Position numbers and translations under genes: made by a program
Notes under the pieces: generated by a model
What the model saw: the letters and a program-made list of their open reading frames with translations, nothing else
Told to the model about the DNA's origin: nothing
Database searches by the model: none
Assembly: GCA_030655515.1 (NCBI GenBank)
Contig: JAURVI010000037.1
Location: forward strand, 1 to 64,000
From: Polaromonas sp.
Lineage (GTDB): Bacteria; Pseudomonadota; Gammaproteobacteria; Burkholderiales; Burkholderiaceae_C
Direction of reading: 5' to 3'
DNA length: 64,000 nucleotides
Part shown: piece after piece, positions 54,213-63,631 of the stretch
Position numbering within the stretch: the first letter of the stretch is position 1
Layout of the letters: each line of letters opens with the position of its first letter

Positions 54213-54944
54213 ATGACAAGCACCCACTTCGGATTTGAATCCGTCGACGAGAAGGACAAGGCGCGCCGCGTGCGCGGCGTGTTCGACTCCGTCGCGCCGA
54301 AGTACGACGTGATGAACGACCTGATGTCCATGGGTTTGCACCGCGTCTGGAAGGCCTACACGGTGATGGTGGCCGACGTCAGGCCCGGCCAGCGCGTGCT
54401 GGACATTGCCGGCGGCACCGGCGACCTGGCGCTGGCCTTTGCGCCCAAAGTGGGCAGCAGCGGCTGTGTCATGCACACCGATATCAACGAGGCGATGCTG
54501 CGGGAAGGCCGGAACCGGCTGCTCGATGCCGGGATGGTCGTGCCGACAACGGTCTGCGATGCCGAACACCTGCCGTTTGCCGACGCCGGTTTTGACCTGG
54601 TGACCGTGGCCTTCGGTTTGCGCAACATGACGCACAAAGACCGGGCCCTGCAGGAGATGAACCGCGTGCTCAAGCCGGGCGGCAAACTGCTCGTGCTCGA
54701 GTTTTCCAAAATTGCCAAGCCGCTGGAAAAAGCCTACGACTGGTATTCGTTCAAGGTCTTGCCCAAACTGGGCAAGCTGGTGGCCAATGACGACACCAGT
54801 TACCGGTATCTGGCGGAGTCCATCCGCATGCATCCCGGCCAGGAAGAGCTAAAGACCCTGATGCACAAAGGTGGTTTCGACCATGTGGACTATCACAACC
54901 TGACCGGCGGGGTCGTGGCATTGCATGTTGGAATCAAGTGTTGA
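54213..54944 (+). CDS. ubiE: Ubiquinone/menaquinone C-methyltransferase UbiE
   Basis: SAM-dependent methylase of 243 residues acting on the benzoquinol ring in ubiquinone synthesis. The N terminus [20 protein letters not shown] is diagnostic, the SAM site is [16 protein letters not shown], and the end [12 protein letters not shown] is typical. The genes following it are a Tim44-like protein, ubiJ and ubiB, the common order in this bacterial group. Start ATG 54213 is standard. Confidence 0.96.
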   Translation: MTSTHFGFESVDEKDKARRVRGVFDSVAPKYDVMNDLMSMGLHRVWKAYTVMVADVRPGQRVLDIAGGTGDLALAFAPKVGSSGCVMHTDINEAMLREGRNRLLDAGMVVPTTVCDAEHLPFADAGFDLVTVAFGLRNMTHKDRALQEMNRVLKPGGKLLVLEFSKIAKPLEKAYDWYSFKVLPKLGKLVANDDTSYRYLAESIRMHPGQEELKTLMHKGGFDHVDYHNLTGGVVALHVGIKC

Positions 54945-54980
54945 ATTTATCAAGTGTCGACTTTAATTAGAGGAAACGAT

Positions 54981-55931
54981 ATGAAACTTTGGTCTGCGAT
55001 TTTGGCGGCTGCATTGACCGCCACCCTGCTCATGACCGGTTCGCCTGCCGACGCGAAACGCCTGGGCGGCGGCGGCTCCGTCGGGAAGCAATCGTCCAAT
55101 GTGACGCAGCGCCAGGCGGCCCCGCCAGCCGCGCCGGCGGCACCGGCTGCGCAGACCCCCAAAAAACCATGGGGCGCGATGCTCGGTGGCCTGGCCGCTG
55201 GCCTAGGCCTGGCCTGGCTGGCCTCCTCGCTCGGCCTGGGCGGTGCGTTCGGCCAGATCATCATGTTTGCACTGCTGGCCCTGGTGGTGATGGTGGTGGG
55301 CGGCTTCATCATTCGCAAGCTCAAAGGCGGCAGCGGCAACGGCCAGAGTCCGGCGCCGTATGCGCTGCAGGGGGCGGGCAGTGCAACAACCCCGCGCGAT
55401 TACAACCCCGACCATGTCGGCAACGATGCATCGGCCCGCCCTTGGGAGCGCGGCAGCATGGCATTCGACGCCAACAAGCCAGACGCCGGCACAGCGGCCA
55501 GCGGCTCGCTGATCGGTTCCTCGCTGATCGGTTCGCAGTCCTGGGGTGTGCCTGCCGGGTTTGACGCCGAGGGCTTTCTGAAGGCCTGCAAGACCAACTT
55601 CGTGACTCTGCAGGACGCCTGGGATCGCTCGGACGTGGGCAGCCTGCGCGCCATGATGACCGACGAGATGCTGGAGCAGATCAAGGCCCAGTTGGCTGAC
55701 CGCGAATTGCACACCGGGGGCGTGACCAATAAAACCGATGTCGTCATGCTCGACGCCAAGCTGCTGGGCATCGAAGAACTCAGCGATGTTTACATGGCCA
55801 GCGTGGAGTTTTCCGGCATGATCCGCGAAGACGCCTCGGCCGGCCCCAGCCCCTTCCGTGAAGTGTGGAACATGACCAAGCCGCGCAACGGTGGTGGCTG
55901 GCTGGTGGCGGGCGTCCAAGCCTTGCAATAA
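54981..55931 (+). CDS. Tim44-like domain protein
   Basis: A 316-residue exported membrane protein. An N-terminal signal (about 1-25), a Pro/Ala-rich linker and a hydrophobic helix pair (about 65-105) are followed by a soluble Tim44-like domain (about 195-315, GFDAEGFLKACKTNFVTLQD). ATG 54981 with a GGAAACG ribosome site is used. Proteins of this kind are frequent between ubiE and ubiJ in Burkholderiales, but their role is unknown. Confidence 0.85.
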   Translation: MKLWSAILAAALTATLLMTGSPADAKRLGGGGSVGKQSSNVTQRQAAPPAAPAAPAAQTPKKPWGAMLGGLAAGLGLAWLASSLGLGGAFGQIIMFALLALVVMVVGGFIIRKLKGGSGNGQSPAPYALQGAGSATTPRDYNPDHVGNDASARPWERGSMAFDANKPDAGTAASGSLIGSSLIGSQSWGVPAGFDAEGFLKACKTNFVTLQDAWDRSDVGSLRAMMTDEMLEQIKAQLADRELHTGGVTNKTDVVMLDAKLLGIEELSDVYMASVEFSGMIREDASAGPSPFREVWNMTKPRNGGGWLVAGVQALQ

Positions 55932-55960
55932 GCTGCGAGCGCAAAGGACTGTCTTTACAA

Positions 55961-56053
55961 GCAGGGGCCGCGGAACCGGCTTCGCCGGGCCGCAGGCGCA
56001 GCGGCCCCCTCGGGGGGGCAGGGAGCTACACGAAGTGAGCGACCGTGGGGGCC
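55961..56053. repeat. Inverted single copy of the 102-bp GC-rich repeat
   Basis: Reads GGGGCCGCGGAACCGGCTTC, then GCGGCCCCCTCGGGGGGGCA, then GCTACACGAAGTGAGCGACC and GTGGGGGCC. It is the reverse complement of the units at 32106-32400. It lies between the Tim44-like gene and ubiJ and ends just before the ubiJ leader, where it can form strong stems. Confidence 0.8.
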
Positions 56054-56080
56054 ATATTTATGCTGCAAAATCGGGGACGT

Positions 56081-56653
56081 ATGAATACCGCGCCCCCATT
56101 TTCTTTTTTGCAGTCCTTCGCCAGCCGTTTTCAGCCACCCGTCTGGGTCGTTGATGAAGGGCAGCAGAAAATTGTCCTGCTGCTGAACCATGTGCTCATG
56201 CAGGAAAAAGAAGCGCAAAACCGCCTTTTGCGCAAAAAGGGCAGCGTCGTTCATGTTCGCTGGGGCTTGTTCGCATTGGATCTGGTCATCACGCCAGCGG
56301 GGTTGGCAGACCGTGCCTTGTCTGTCGCCAAGCCGGACCTGTTGCTGACCATCGCTACCGAATCACCGGTGGAGGTGCTGCAGTCGATGTTGACCGGCAA
56401 AGCGCCGCCGGTCAACATCGAAGGCGATGTCCAACTGGCCGCCGAGCTGGGTTGGCTGGCCGACAACTTGCGCTGGGATGTGGAAGAAGACCTGTCGCGC
56501 CTGATCGGGGACGTGCCGGCCCACATGCTCGCCACGGCGGCGCGCCGGACGCTGGCGGGTTTGCGGCAGCTTCTGGCTCCGGTGCCGCCCGTCCCAGCAT
56601 CCGCGTCGCCACCCGTGCCGACGGGGACGGAGCCGCCAAAGGCTGTCTCATGA
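56081..56653 (+). CDS. ubiJ: Ubiquinone biosynthesis accessory factor UbiJ
   Basis: A 190-residue SCP2-fold lipid-binding protein that scaffolds the aerobic Ubi complex. The SCP2 region (about 20-115) includes [16 protein letters not shown] and the C-terminal helices read [23 protein letters not shown] 56081 starts [10 protein letters not shown]; starts at 56045 and 56060 run back towards the repeat. The stop overlaps the ubiB start (ATGA), and the ubiE-ubiJ-ubiB order supports the call. Confidence 0.85.
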   Translation: MNTAPPFSFLQSFASRFQPPVWVVDEGQQKIVLLLNHVLMQEKEAQNRLLRKKGSVVHVRWGLFALDLVITPAGLADRALSVAKPDLLLTIATESPVEVLQSMLTGKAPPVNIEGDVQLAAELGWLADNLRWDVEEDLSRLIGDVPAHMLATAARRTLAGLRQLLAPVPPVPASASPPVPTGTEPPKAVS

Positions 56654-58203
56654 CCCGGCTCTTCAGGGGAATTTTCATCGTCTGGACGGTGCTGCGTTTC
56701 GGTCTTGACGAACTGGTTCTGTCCAGCTTTCAGCAGCCCTGGCTGCGCAGGCTGACCCGCGTCGTGTCGGTCGGCCGCAACCTGAAAGCCCCGCGCGGCG
56801 AGCGCCTGCGCGAAGCCCTCGAAAGCCTGGGGCCGATTTTTGTCAAATTTGGCCAGGTCATGTCGACCCGCCGTGACTTGCTGCCCATCGACATCGCCAA
56901 CGAACTGGCGAAGCTGCAGGATCGGGTGCCGCCGTTTGACTCGGCCGTGGCCATAGCCATCATTGAAAAAGCCTTCGGCCGGACTATCAGCCAGATTTTT
57001 GCGACCTTTGAGCGCGAACCCGTGGCCAGCGCCTCGATTGCGCAGGTTCACTTTGCCACGCTGCCCGATGGCCGCGAAGTTGCGGTCAAGGTGCTGCGAC
57101 CCGACATGCTGCCGGCCATTGAAAAAGACCTGGCCTTGATGCGCATGATGGCCGGCTGGGTCGAAGGCCTGTCGGCCGATGGCAAGCGCCTCAAGCCGCG
57201 CGAAGTGGTGGCCGAGTTCGACAAATACCTGCATGACGAGCTGGACTTGCTGCGCGAAGCCGCCAACGCGGCCCAGTTGCGCCGCAACATGCAAGGCCTC
57301 AATCTGGTGCTGATTCCGGAGATGATCTGGGACTTCTGCATGCCCGACGTGCTGGTGATGCAGCGCATGGACGGCGTTCCCATCAGCCAGACCCAGCGCT
57401 TGCGCGATGCCGGCGTGGACATGAAAAAACTGGCACGCGACGGTGTCACCCTCTTTTTCACCCAGGTCTTCAGGGATGGCTTTTTCCATGCCGACATGCA
57501 TCCCGGCAACATCCAGGTCAGCCTGGCGAGTGCCACCTTCGGGCGCTATATTTCGCTGGACTTCGGCATCGTCGGCACGCTCACCGAGGTCGACAAGGAG
57601 TACCTGGCGCAGAATTTCAGCGCGTTTTTTCAGCGTGACTACAAACGGGTCGCCGAGCTGCATATCGAGTCCGGCTGGGTGCCTGCGAGCACGCGGGTGG
57701 ACGAGCTCGAAGCCGCGATACGCGCTTGCTGCGAACCCTATTTCGACCGGCCGCTCAAGGAGATTTCTCTCGGCATGGTGCTGCTGCGCCTGTTTCAGAC
57801 TTCGCGCCGCTTCCATGTGAATATCCAGCCGCAACTGGTGCTGCTGCAAAAAACCCTGCTCAACATCGAGGGCCTGGGCCGTGAGCTCGATCCCGATCTG
57901 GACTTGTGGAGCACGGCCAAGCCTTTTCTCGAAAAGTGGATGCTGGAGCAGGTCGGCCCCGAAAAACTGCTGGCGCAGCTCAAGGCCGAGGCGCCGACTT
58001 ACGCCAAGCTGCTGCCCGCTCTGCCGCGCCTGCTGCAGCAGTACCTGAAAAACCAGGCCGGCGGCAACCGCCGCGAACTTCAGGAGTTGCTGCAGGAACA
58101 GCGGCGCACCAACAAGCTGCTGCAAAGCCTGATCTACGGTGGCCTGGGTTTTGCGCTGGGCTTGCTGACCATGCAGTGGGTGCTGCGAATCCGCCTTTTT
58201 TGA
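56650..58203 (+). CDS. ubiB: Ubiquinone biosynthesis kinase-like protein UbiB
   Basis: An atypical kinase/ATPase of 517 residues needed for ubiquinone synthesis. The KxGQ motif is in [16 protein letters not shown], followed by the A-rich nucleotide loop [19 protein letters not shown] (ion-pair lysine), and [10 protein letters not shown] and LDFGIVG (metal-binding Asn and Asp). Two C-terminal hydrophobic segments anchor it in the membrane. The start overlaps ubiJ by four bases. Confidence 0.95.
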   Translation: MTRLFRGIFIVWTVLRFGLDELVLSSFQQPWLRRLTRVVSVGRNLKAPRGERLREALESLGPIFVKFGQVMSTRRDLLPIDIANELAKLQDRVPPFDSAVAIAIIEKAFGRTISQIFATFEREPVASASIAQVHFATLPDGREVAVKVLRPDMLPAIEKDLALMRMMAGWVEGLSADGKRLKPREVVAEFDKYLHDELDLLREAANAAQLRRNMQGLNLVLIPEMIWDFCMPDVLVMQRMDGVPISQTQRLRDAGVDMKKLARDGVTLFFTQVFRDGFFHADMHPGNIQVSLASATFGRYISLDFGIVGTLTEVDKEYLAQNFSAFFQRDYKRVAELHIESGWVPASTRVDELEAAIRACCEPYFDRPLKEISLGMVLLRLFQTSRRFHVNIQPQLVLLQKTLLNIEGLGRELDPDLDLWSTAKPFLEKWMLEQVGPEKLLAQLKAEAPTYAKLLPALPRLLQQYLKNQAGGNRRELQELLQEQRRTNKLLQSLIYGGLGFALGLLTMQWVLRIRLF

Positions 58204-58247
58204 AAACGGAAATATGAGGATAATCACGCATTCTTGAGGAGGCCGTT

Positions 58248-59693
58248 GTGCTTTTAACCCTGGTTTTTGCCTATCTTCTGGTTACGATCATCATCGGTTT
58301 GTACGCCGCCAGGCGCGTCAAGAACACCACGGACTACGCCATTGCAGGGCGCAATCTGCCGCTGATCATGATCGTGACCACGACTTTTGCGACCTGGTTC
58401 GGGTCGGAGACGGTGCTGGGCATCCCCGCCAAGTTCGTCAGCAACGGCCTGGGCGGTGTGGTGGAAGACCCTTTCGGCGCCGGCGCCTGTCTGATTCTGG
58501 TGGGCCTGTTTTTTGCCGGCAAGCTGTACAAAATGTCCTTGCTGACCATCAGCGACTACTACCGCGAGCGGTTTGGCCGCAGCACCGAGGTGGTTTGTTC
58601 CCTCATCATCATGATCAGCTACCTGGGCTGGGTCGCGGCGCAGGTGACGGCGCTCGGGCTGGTGTTCAACATCCTGTCGGGCGGGGCCATCAGTACGACG
58701 GCCGGCATGCTGATAGGCACCGCCTCGGTGCTGGCTTACACGCTGTTTGGCGGCATGTGGTCGGTGGCCGTCACCGACTTTATCCAGATGATCGTGCTGG
58801 TCGCGGGGCTGGCCGTGCTGGCCGTGTTTGCCGGCAATCTGGCCGGCGGCGCCGACAAGGTGGTTGCGCTGGCCACCAGCCGGGAGCTGTTCAAGTTCTG
58901 GCCCGAACCGAACTTTCGGGACCTGGTGTTTTTCCTGGCCGCGGCCATCACCATGATGTTCGGCTCGATTCCGCAACAAGACGTTTTTCAGCGCGTGATG
59001 TCGGCCAACAGCCGCAGCGCAGCCACCAGGGGGCCGGTCATCGGCGGTGTTTTCTACATCCTGTTTGCCTTTGTCCCGATGTTTCTGGTCGCCAGCGCCC
59101 TGATCATCATGCCCGAGCAGACCGCCACCTTGCTCAAGGAAGACCCGCAAAAAATCCTGCCGACGCTGGTGCTGAAAAAAATGCCCTTCGTGATGCAGGT
59201 GCTGTTTTTTGGCGCCTTGCTGTCCGCCATCAAATCCACCGCGTCGGCGACCCTGCTGGCGCCCAGCGTGACTTTTGTGGAGAACATCTGGCGCCAGTTC
59301 AAGCCCAGGATGAGCGACAAGCATGAGCTCAAACTGATGCGTGCCACGGTCCTGGTGTTCAGCGGGTTGGTGCTCGGCTACGCCATATCGATGCAGGGCA
59401 CGTCGATTTACGAGATGGTCTCGGGGGCCTACCAGGTGCCACTGGTCGGCGCTTTTGTGCCGCTGGTGGCCGGTCTGTACTGGAAAAAAGCCAGTACCCA
59501 GGGCGCGATTTTCTCGGTGGTTTGCGGCATGGCGACCTGGCTGCTTTTTACCTTTACCGCGCTGGGCCAGCAGTTTCCGGCCCAGTTGGCCGGGGTGCTG
59601 GCGGCAACGGTGGGCATGCTGGTCGGCTCCCTGGCCCCCCAGTTCATTGAAAACAGCCACGGCAGCCACCATCGGCTGTCCACCGAAGGCTGA
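58248..59693 (+). CDS. Sodium:solute symporter (SSF family)
   Basis: A 481-residue membrane protein with about 13 helices. Family signs are YAIAGRNLPLIMIVTTTFATWFGSETVL split over helices one and two, GGMWSVAVTDFIQMIVLVAG, and SSF signature-like QQDVFQRVMSANS. The start is GTG 58248 with a strong GAGGAGG ribosome site. Substrate not predictable. It is 44 bases from ubiB and may be read from the same promoter. Confidence 0.88.
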   Translation: MLLTLVFAYLLVTIIIGLYAARRVKNTTDYAIAGRNLPLIMIVTTTFATWFGSETVLGIPAKFVSNGLGGVVEDPFGAGACLILVGLFFAGKLYKMSLLTISDYYRERFGRSTEVVCSLIIMISYLGWVAAQVTALGLVFNILSGGAISTTAGMLIGTASVLAYTLFGGMWSVAVTDFIQMIVLVAGLAVLAVFAGNLAGGADKVVALATSRELFKFWPEPNFRDLVFFLAAAITMMFGSIPQQDVFQRVMSANSRSAATRGPVIGGVFYILFAFVPMFLVASALIIMPEQTATLLKEDPQKILPTLVLKKMPFVMQVLFFGALLSAIKSTASATLLAPSVTFVENIWRQFKPRMSDKHELKLMRATVLVFSGLVLGYAISMQGTSIYEMVSGAYQVPLVGAFVPLVAGLYWKKASTQGAIFSVVCGMATWLLFTFTALGQQFPAQLAGVLAATVGMLVGSLAPQFIENSHGSHHRLSTEG

Positions 59694-59702
59694 CCCTGCG
59701 CC

Positions 59703-59764
59703 TATAATTGGAGGTTTTGCATCCTGTGGGCCACTTCAGGATAAAACATCTGCGACAAAACCTC
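59703..59764 (+). promoter_or_regulatory. Promoter and palindromic leader of the fmdB-aspS genes
   Basis: A perfect TATAAT lies at 59703-59708. Directly after it a perfect inverted repeat GAGGTTTTG (59711-59719) and CAAAACCTC (59756-59764) encloses a smaller one (ATCCTG...CAGGAT). The outer arm ends seven bases before the FmdB start. No Shine-Dalgarno is seen at the usual place. A clear -35 box is lacking. It may be a hairpin leader or operator; function unproved. Confidence 0.45.
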
Positions 59765-59771
59765 TAGAACC

Positions 59772-60095
59772 ATGCCAATCTACGCTTACAAGTGCGAGTC
59801 CTGCGGGCATAGCAAGGACGTTTTGCAAAAAATGTCCGATGCGCCCCTGACGGGCTGCCCCCAGTGCGGCGCGCCCGCTTTCAAAAAACAGCTCACTGCA
59901 GCCGGTTTCCAGCTCAAGGGTTCGGGCTGGTATGTGACTGATTTCCGCGGCGGCGGCAGCGCTGCGGCGGTTCCTCCGGTGGCCGGAGCCGAGGCCCCGG
60001 CCGCCGCCGCGGCGGCGGACAGCAAGCCGGCGGCGACACCGGCCCCCGCGGCCACACCAACACCGGCGGGCGGCGCCGTCTCCAAGGCGAGCTGA
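59772..60095 (+). CDS. FmdB-type zinc-ribbon protein
   Basis: A 107-residue protein with a zinc ribbon of four cysteines (KCESCGHSKDV and GCPQCGAP), followed by the GSGWYVTDFRGGG segment characteristic of FmdB-like regulators. The C-terminal 45 residues are an Ala/Pro-rich linker. Its stop overlaps the next start by one base, giving an operon with the DUF502 gene and aspS, a conserved layout in beta-proteobacteria. Confidence 0.9.
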   Translation: MPIYAYKCESCGHSKDVLQKMSDAPLTGCPQCGAPAFKKQLTAAGFQLKGSGWYVTDFRGGGSAAAVPPVAGAEAPAAAAAADSKPAATPAPAATPTPAGGAVSKAS

Positions 60096-60715
60096 TGGCC
60101 GCCGTACGCCGCTGGCTGTTGGCCGGGCTGCTGGTGCTGGTGCCGCTGGCCATCACCGCGTGGCTGCTGAACTGGATCATCGGAACGCTGGATCAGACGC
60201 TGCAAATCCTCCCGGGCACCTGGCACCCCGACAAATTGCTGGGTTTTCACATCCCGGGCTTCGGTGTTTTACTGGCCTTGGCCATCGTGCTGTCGATCGG
60301 CGCCATTGCCAGCAATTTTTTCGGCAAAAAACTGGTGCGCTGGTGGGATGCGCTGCTCAGCCGAATTCCCATCGTCCGGTCGATCTACTCCAGTGTCAAG
60401 CAGGTGTCGGACACGCTTTTTTCGGAAAACGGCAATGCTTTTCGCAAGGCGCTGCTGGTGCAGTGGCCGCGCGAAGGCGTCTGGACCATCGCGTTTCAGA
60501 CCGGCATGCCGGGCGGCGATGTCGTCAACCACTTGCAGGGCGAGTACCTGAGCGTCTACGTTCCGACGACGCCCAATCCCACCGGCGGCTACTTTGTCAT
60601 GCTCAAAAAAGCAGACTGCGTCGAGCTCAAAATGAGCGTGGATGAGGCTTTGACCTATGTGATTTCCATGGGTGTCGTGGCGCCCGGCAGCGCCGCCAAC
60701 TACAAACCGAAGTAA
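60095..60715 (+). CDS. DUF502 membrane protein
   Basis: A 206-residue protein with two N-terminal membrane helices (about 8-30 and 50-72) and a soluble tail containing [19 protein letters not shown] and [15 protein letters not shown], which mark the DUF502 family. Function unknown. It overlaps fmdB by one base and precedes aspS by 34 bases. Confidence 0.9.
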   Translation: MAAVRRWLLAGLLVLVPLAITAWLLNWIIGTLDQTLQILPGTWHPDKLLGFHIPGFGVLLALAIVLSIGAIASNFFGKKLVRWWDALLSRIPIVRSIYSSVKQVSDTLFSENGNAFRKALLVQWPREGVWTIAFQTGMPGGDVVNHLQGEYLSVYVPTTPNPTGGYFVMLKKADCVELKMSVDEALTYVISMGVVAPGSAANYKPK

Positions 60716-60749
60716 CCAAGTACGGCAACCCGGAAATATCGAAATATTT

Positions 60750-62558
60750 ATGTCCTCCCAAATGCGTTCCCATTATTGCGGTCTGGTGACCGAAGCCCTG
60801 ATGGGTCAAACCGTCAGCCTGTGCGGCTGGGTCAATCGCCGGCGCGACCACGGCGGCGTGATTTTCATCGACCTGCGCGACCGCGAGGGTTATGTGCAGG
60901 TGGTGTGCGACCCGGACCGGGCCGACATGTTCAAGACGGCCGAAGGTGTGCGCAATGAGTTTTGCGTGCAGATCGAGGGGCTGGTTCGTGCGCGGCCTGA
61001 AGGCACGGTCAATGAAGCGCTGAAAAGCGGCAAGATTGAAGTCTTGTGCCACGCGCTGACGGTGCTCAACCCCAGCGTGACGCCGCCATTCCAGCTCGAT
61101 GACGACAACCTGTCGGAGACCACGCGCCTGACCCACCGCGTGCTGGACCTGCGCCGCCCCTATATGCAGAACAACCTGATGCTGCGCTACCGCGTGGCGA
61201 TGGAAACGCGCAAGTTCCTCGACGCCAACGGCTTCATCGACATCGAAACACCGATGCTGACCAAGAGCACGCCCGAAGGCGCGCGCGACTACCTGGTGCC
61301 CAGCCGCGTCAACGAAGGGCAGTTTTTTGCGCTGCCGCAAAGCCCGCAACTGTTCAAGCAGTTGCTGATGGTGGCCGGGTTTGATCGCTACTACCAGATC
61401 ACCAAGTGTTTTCGCGACGAAGACCTGCGCGCGGACCGCCAGCCCGAATTCACGCAGATCGATATTGAAACGTCCTTCATGGGTGAGCAGGACATCCGCG
61501 ACCTGTTCCAGGGCATGATCAGCAGCATCTTCAAGACCGTGCTGGCCACCGACCTCGGCGAGTTTCCGGTCATGGCCTATGCCGACGCGATGCACCGCTA
61601 CGGGTCGGACAAGCCGGACCTGCGCGTCAACCTCGAGTTCACCGAACTGACCGATGTCATGGCCGACGTGGACTTCAAGGTCTTCAGCGCGCCCGCCACC
61701 ACGCCGGGCGGCCGCGTGGTGGCGCTGCGCATACCCGGCGGCTCCGAGATGAGCCGCGGCGAGATTGACGGCTACACCGAATTCGTCAAGATTTACGGCG
61801 CCAAGGGCCTGGCCTGGATCAAGGTGAACGACATTGCCAAGGGGCGCGAGGGCTTGCAAAGCCCGATCATCAAGAACATTCACGATGCCGCGATGGCTGA
61901 AATTCTGAAACGCACGGGCGCGCAAAATGGCGATCTGATTTTCTTTGGCGCCGACAAGGCCAAAATCGTCAACGACAGCATCGGCGCGCTGCGCCTGAAG
62001 GTGGGCCTGAGCGCGTTCGGCAAGAAGGCCGGTCTGTTCACGGCCGGCTGGAAGCCGCTGTGGGTGGTTGACTTTCCGATGTTCGAATTCGATGAAGAAG
62101 GCCAGCGCTGGAGTGCGGTGCATCACCCGTTCACGGCGCCCAAGGACGGCCACGAAGACTGGATGGACACCGATCCGGGCAAGTGCATTTCCAAGGCCTA
62201 CGACATGGTGCTCAACGGCTGGGAACTCGGCGGCGGCTCGGTGCGGATTCACCGTGCCGAGGTGCAGAGCAAGGTCTTCAATGCCCTGAAGATTGGTCCT
62301 GAAGAGGCGCAGCAGAAGTTCGGCTTCCTGCTCGACGCGCTACAGTACGGCGCGCCGCCGCACGGCGGCCTGGCCTTTGGCCTGGACCGCATCGTCACCA
62401 TGATGACGGGCGCCGAGTCGATCCGCGACGTGATTGCCTTCCCCAAGACCCAGCGCGCGCAATGCCTGCTGACACACGCGCCCAGCCCGGTTGATGAAAA
62501 GCAACTGCGCGAACTGCACATCCGCTTGCGCAATGCGGATCTGGTCAAGGTATCCTAA
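60750..62558 (+). CDS. aspS: Aspartyl-tRNA synthetase
   Basis: Class IIb synthetase of 602 residues of the bacterial type. The OB-fold anticodon domain ([20 protein letters not shown]) is followed by class II motif 2 ([18 protein letters not shown]), a GAD insertion domain (about 285-420) and motif 3 ([10 protein letters not shown]). In organisms with GatCAB such an enzyme can be non-discriminating, giving Asp-tRNA(Asn) for the amidotransferase in this window. ATG 60750 starts [11 protein letters not shown]; a second ATG lies four codons in. An intrinsic terminator follows. Confidence 0.96.
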   Translation: MSSQMRSHYCGLVTEALMGQTVSLCGWVNRRRDHGGVIFIDLRDREGYVQVVCDPDRADMFKTAEGVRNEFCVQIEGLVRARPEGTVNEALKSGKIEVLCHALTVLNPSVTPPFQLDDDNLSETTRLTHRVLDLRRPYMQNNLMLRYRVAMETRKFLDANGFIDIETPMLTKSTPEGARDYLVPSRVNEGQFFALPQSPQLFKQLLMVAGFDRYYQITKCFRDEDLRADRQPEFTQIDIETSFMGEQDIRDLFQGMISSIFKTVLATDLGEFPVMAYADAMHRYGSDKPDLRVNLEFTELTDVMADVDFKVFSAPATTPGGRVVALRIPGGSEMSRGEIDGYTEFVKIYGAKGLAWIKVNDIAKGREGLQSPIIKNIHDAAMAEILKRTGAQNGDLIFFGADKAKIVNDSIGALRLKVGLSAFGKKAGLFTAGWKPLWVVDFPMFEFDEEGQRWSAVHHPFTAPKDGHEDWMDTDPGKCISKAYDMVLNGWELGGGSVRIHRAEVQSKVFNALKIGPEEAQQKFGFLLDALQYGAPPHGGLAFGLDRIVTMMTGAESIRDVIAFPKTQRAQCLLTHAPSPVDEKQLRELHIRLRNADLVKVS

Positions 62559-62578
62559 ACAGGGGTTGAGGCAAAATG

Positions 62579-62605
62579 AAAGGGCGCTGGTTCAGCGTCC
62601 TTTTT
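62579..62605 (+). terminator. Intrinsic terminator after aspS
   Basis: AAAGGGCGCTG-GTT-CAGCGTCCTTT forms an 11-bp stem with one G-U pair, with the T run 62601-62605. It lies 20 bases after the aspS stop. Confidence 0.8.
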
Positions 62606-62620
62606 GTTTCAGGATTCAAC

Positions 62621-62695
62621 ATGGCAATTCCTCAACTCGGCCTCTTGCAACGTATCGATGACCTCAAAGAGGTCTGGGAACATGAAAACTGTTGA
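62621..62695 (+). pseudogene. N-terminal fragment resembling DUF4268-type protein
   Basis: A 24-residue frame, MAIPQLGLLQRIDDLKEVWE then HENC and stop. The pattern recalls the start of DUF4268/nuclease-like accessory proteins (LREVWK-EA-DFTPWL), but is cut after the first 22 residues. Low-confidence remnant in a decayed patch. Confidence 0.3.
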
Positions 62696-62700
62696 CGTGG

Positions 62701-62796
62701 ATGCGCGAGCGGCTGGAGAAATTTCATGCCACTTTTTCCAAACGAGCACGGGAACTGGCGGGGGTTTCTGGGGAGCAAGCCAGTCTAAATGATTGA
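62701..62796 (+). other. Short basic frame, probable gene scrap
   Basis: A 31-codon frame (MRERLEKFHATFSKRARELA then GVSGEQASLND). Its stop is directly followed by the target duplication of the 114-bp element (62797). No family recognised; it may be the tail of a lost gene. Confidence 0.25.
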
Positions 62797-62806
62797 TGGC
62801 TAAAAC

Positions 62807-62920
62807 CAATGCTGTTCATTGAAGCGCTACAACCCCGTTCGCCCTGAGCCTGTCGAAGGGTCGTCACAGTGCAAACAGGCTTCGACAAGCTCAGCCCGAA
62901 CGGTTAAGCGAACAGTATTG
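62807..62920 (-). mobile_element. 114-bp palindromic miniature element, copy 4
   Basis: Inverted orientation like copy 2 and starting CAATGCTGTTCATTGAAGCG. The flanks TGGCTAAAAC (62797-62806 and 62921-62930) are a perfect 10-bp direct duplication. It lies in the decayed patch between aspS and nudB. Confidence 0.85.
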
Positions 62921-62957
62921 TGGCTAAAACGGTCAATTAGCAAAATCGGAGTGGTTC

Positions 62958-63104
62958 ATGCAAGTTACTGCCACGGAAGCCAAAAACCGTTTCGGCTACA
63001 TCTGCGCTCAGGCTTGGCGCAGTTTGATGTCTATGCCAATACGCAGCCGGCTTCGCGCCAGCGAGGTCAGCGCTGCCCTGGATGCGGTCATCAGTGGCTT
63101 CTGA
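62958..63104 (+). pseudogene. Phd/YefM-type antitoxin fragment
   Basis: A 48-codon frame whose first 15 residues, MQVTATEAKNRFGYI, match the N terminus of type II Phd/YefM antitoxins. The remainder (CAQAWRSLMSMPIRSRLRAS and EVSAALDAVISGF) does not keep the family pattern, so a frameshift or deletion is likely. No toxin gene follows; nudB begins inside its end. It is a relic of a toxin-antitoxin module. Confidence 0.5.
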
Positions 63105-63552
63105 AGCGCGCCCCTTCAAGATTCCCGAGTCGGTCCTGGTGATCATTCACACGCCGATGCTGGAAGTGTTGCTGATCGAGCGCGCCGATCATCCCGGTTT
63201 CTGGCAAGGCGTCACCGGCTCCAAGGATGCGGTGGACGAGCCGCTGCTGCAAACCGCTGTGCGCGAGGTGCTGGAAGAAACCGGTATTTCAGCCAGACCG
63301 CAGGATTTGCGCGACTGGGCGATCTCCAATGTTTACGAAATCTACCCGGTTTGGCGTCACCGCTATGCTCCCGGCGTGACCCGCAACACCGAGCATGTGT
63401 TCAGTCTGTGCGTGCCGCCTGGCACGGCTGTCAGGCTCAATGCCCGCGAACATGTGGCCTGCCAGTGGCTGCCTTGCCTGGCGGCGGCCGACCGGTGCTT
63501 TTCCCCCTCCAATGCCGAAGCTGTGCTGATGCTGCCACAATTCGTGCCATAA
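63082..63552 (+). CDS. nudB: Dihydroneopterin triphosphate pyrophosphatase (Nudix)
   Basis: A 156-residue Nudix hydrolase that removes pyrophosphate from dihydroneopterin triphosphate in folate synthesis. The Nudix box is GSKDAVDEPLLQTAVREVLEE followed by TGI, with RE-x2-EE intact. VYEIYPVWRHRYAPGVTRNTEHVFSL is typical of NudB. Its place after aspS is conserved. The start is uncertain since the region upstream is decayed; later in-frame starts are possible. Confidence 0.9.
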   Translation: MRSSVASEARPFKIPESVLVIIHTPMLEVLLIERADHPGFWQGVTGSKDAVDEPLLQTAVREVLEETGISARPQDLRDWAISNVYEIYPVWRHRYAPGVTRNTEHVFSLCVPPGTAVRLNAREHVACQWLPCLAAADRCFSPSNAEAVLMLPQFVP

Positions 63553-63631
63553 AGGCAGAGGCTGCTGCGCCGCAGGCATGACGGCGAATCAGCGCAGAGT
63601 CCGGTCCTTCCACGAAGAACATTGGAGCGCC

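Noticed and set aside
56251-58227. A 658-residue minus-strand frame under ubiJ and ubiB
   Set aside because: Shadow of the ubiB codon pattern: Gln/His/Ala-rich translation without family features.
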